From positions 1 through 22,771 of the forward strand of contig CAYXVU010000085.1 of the NCBI GenBank assembly GCA_964468725.1: a DNA stretch of 22,771 nt, read 5' to 3'. Both the position numbers and the translations under genes were made by a program. The first letter of the stretch is position 1; the number at the start of each line of letters is the position of its first letter. The notes under the pieces are model-generated. The model saw nothing but the letters and a program-made list of their open reading frames with translations. It was not told where the DNA came from and searched no databases. This stretch comes from CAYXVU01 sp964468725. Its GTDB lineage: Bacteria; Acidobacteriota; Blastocatellia; UBA7656. This document shows, in pieces, positions 21,706-22,771 of the stretch.

Positions 21706-22771
21706 TCAATCATCAGCGACGCTTTCGGCGAAGGCGCGTTTGTAGTCTTGATAAAACTGCAACTGATAGAGCCGCCAATAGAGGCCGCGTCGGGCGAGCA
21801 ACTCTTGATGGTTGCCCTCTTCACGAATCTCGCCTTTGTGCATGACGATGATCTTGTCTACCGATTGAATCGTCGAAAGCCGGTGCGCAATCACTAACGA
21901 AGTGCGCTCGGCCATCAATCGTTCGACCGCATCGCGAATTAACAACTCGGTCTCGGTGTCAATCGAACTGGTCGCTTCATCCAAAATCAGCACTCGCGGG
22001 TCGAAAGCTAATGCCCGCGCAAAGCTAATCAACTGCTTCTGCCCGACCGAGAGTCCCGCGCCGCGTTCGCGCAGTTCGGTTTGGTAGGTTGCCGACAATC
22101 GGCTGATGAATTGATCGGCGTGAACTTCGCGCGCGGCTTGCCGCAGTTGTTCATCACTGATGGCAGCATTGCCCAAACGGATATTGCTGGCGATGTCACC
22201 AGAAAAGAGAAAGACATCTTGTAAGACGATGCTGAAATTGGCGCGCAACTCTTGCAGATCGAGTTGGCGAATATCCACACCGTCGAGCAGAATCTGCCCG
22301 CGTTGAATGTCATAAAAACGCAGCAATAGATTGGTGATCGTCGTCTTTCCGGCTCCTGTATGACCGACGAAGGCGACCTTCTCGCCCGGTTCGGCAATGA
22401 ACGAAACGTCGCGCAAAATCCAATCTTCATCTTTGTAGGCAAACCAGACGTTGCGAAATTCGATGCGCCCCTGTGCGCGACCGAGGCGAGCAGGTTGGTC
22501 AGGCGATTGAATGCTCACCGGCTCATCCAGCAAACTGAAGATGCGCTCGGAAGCCGCCATTGCCGACTGCAAGATGTTGTACTTTTCGCTGATATCGGAG
22601 ATCGGTTCGTAAAAATTGCGAGCCAGTTGCACAAAGGCAACCAACGTACCAATCGTCGCCATGCCTTGGATTACCGTGCCGCCGCCGTACCAAATAATGA
22701 GCGCGATGCCCAACGCGCCGATGATCTCGACCGCCGGGTAAAAGACCGCGTAATAAAAGATGGTGTCAATG
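21706..22771 (-). CDS. ABC exporter, fused permease/ATPase (5' end beyond the window)
   Basis: C-terminal 355 codons of a half-transporter of the MsbA/MdlB/LmrA class. The frame is open to the right edge; a TTG at 22713 is internal and not the start. The end of the transmembrane domain is visible (EIIGALGIALIIWYGGG, then GTLVAFVQLARNFYEPI). The nucleotide-binding domain follows, with IEFRNVWFAY, Walker A GHTGAGKTT (about visible residue 136), Q-loop VLQDVFLFSGDIASNIRLG, signature LSVGQKQ (about 240), Walker B VLILDEATSSID with the catalytic Glu present, and the H-loop IAHRLST. All ATPase motifs are intact, so it is not a degenerate subunit. The GHTGAGKTT form and the YEPISDISEKYNILQ linker are common in the second subunit of heterodimeric exporters. 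A partner gene may lie just off the edge. The substrate cannot be inferred. Confidence 0.93.
   Translation of the reverse strand, partial: IDTIFYYAVFYPAVEIIGALGIALIIWYGGGTVIQGMATIGTLVAFVQLARNFYEPISDISEKYNILQSAMAASERIFSLLDEPVSIQSPDQPARLGRAQGRIEFRNVWFAYKDEDWILRDVSFIAEPGEKVAFVGHTGAGKTTITNLLLRFYDIQRGQILLDGVDIRQLDLQELRANFSIVLQDVFLFSGDIASNIRLGNAAISDEQLRQAAREVHADQFISRLSATYQTELRERGAGLSVGQKQLISFARALAFDPRVLILDEATSSIDTETELLIRDAVERLMAERTSLVIAHRLSTIQSVDKIIVMHKGEIREEGNHQELLARRGLYWRLYQLQFYQDYKRAFAESVADD

Noticed and set aside
22711..22713. TTG as the start of the ABC transporter
   Set aside because: The frame stays open upstream to the window edge and encodes membrane-domain sequence, so the gene is truncated by the window.

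Overview
The window is chromosomal bacterial DNA of moderately high GC content with dense coding on both strands. No rRNA, tRNA, CRISPR array, transposase or phage gene was seen. A Blastocatellia-type member of the Acidobacteriota is the best guess. This is an inference from the mix of genes (a long secreted PIG-L deacetylase, a SPATA20-like DUF255 protein, a DUF5777 barrel, a PilN/PilO/PilP-like set with a low-complexity pseudopilin) and from short dispersed repeats that spill into coding sequence. It has not been tested phylogenetically.

Layout, left to right. 1-962 (-): start of a secreted PIG-L family deacetylase that runs off the left edge, with a 33-nt near-perfect hairpin just upstream. 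1223-3069 (+): a 47-residue one-helix protein whose stop overlaps the start of a sodium:solute symporter. 3100-6366 (-): type IV pilus operon in the order PilN, PilO, a TIG/PilP-like protein and a pseudopilin-like protein with a 26-residue acidic run and a leader built of dispersed repeats. 6610-8685 (+): DUF255 thioredoxin-fold protein with its own sigma70-like promoter. 8827-11016 (-): secreted fusion of an ILEI/FAM3-like domain, a TIG domain, a glycosidase-like TIM barrel and a second IPT-like domain. 11220-11969 (-): unrecognised protein. 12285-13298 (-): a DUF1003 membrane protein preceded by a small membrane-anchored protein.

13676-17323 (-) looks like a regulatory unit. A HAMP histidine kinase is followed by an NtrC-type sigma54-activating response regulator. 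Next, on the same strand, comes a small secreted lysine-rich protein with a consensus -24/-12 promoter, two dyads at enhancer distance upstream of that promoter, and a strong intrinsic terminator after the gene. The simplest reading is a two-component system sitting beside one of its own sigma54 targets.

17431-18321 (-) encodes a membrane-anchored glutaminyl-peptide cyclotransferase. Divergent to it, 18500-19921 (+) encodes a secreted protein that joins a cupredoxin with a full CuA-type ligand set to a DUF5777 outer-membrane barrel. 20012-21388 (-) is an MgtE magnesium transporter, and 21706 to the right edge (-) is the 3' part of an ABC exporter. The most unusual items are the CuA-barrel fusion, the ILEI-glycosidase fusion, the sigma54-linked small protein and the repeat-derived pseudopilin leader.
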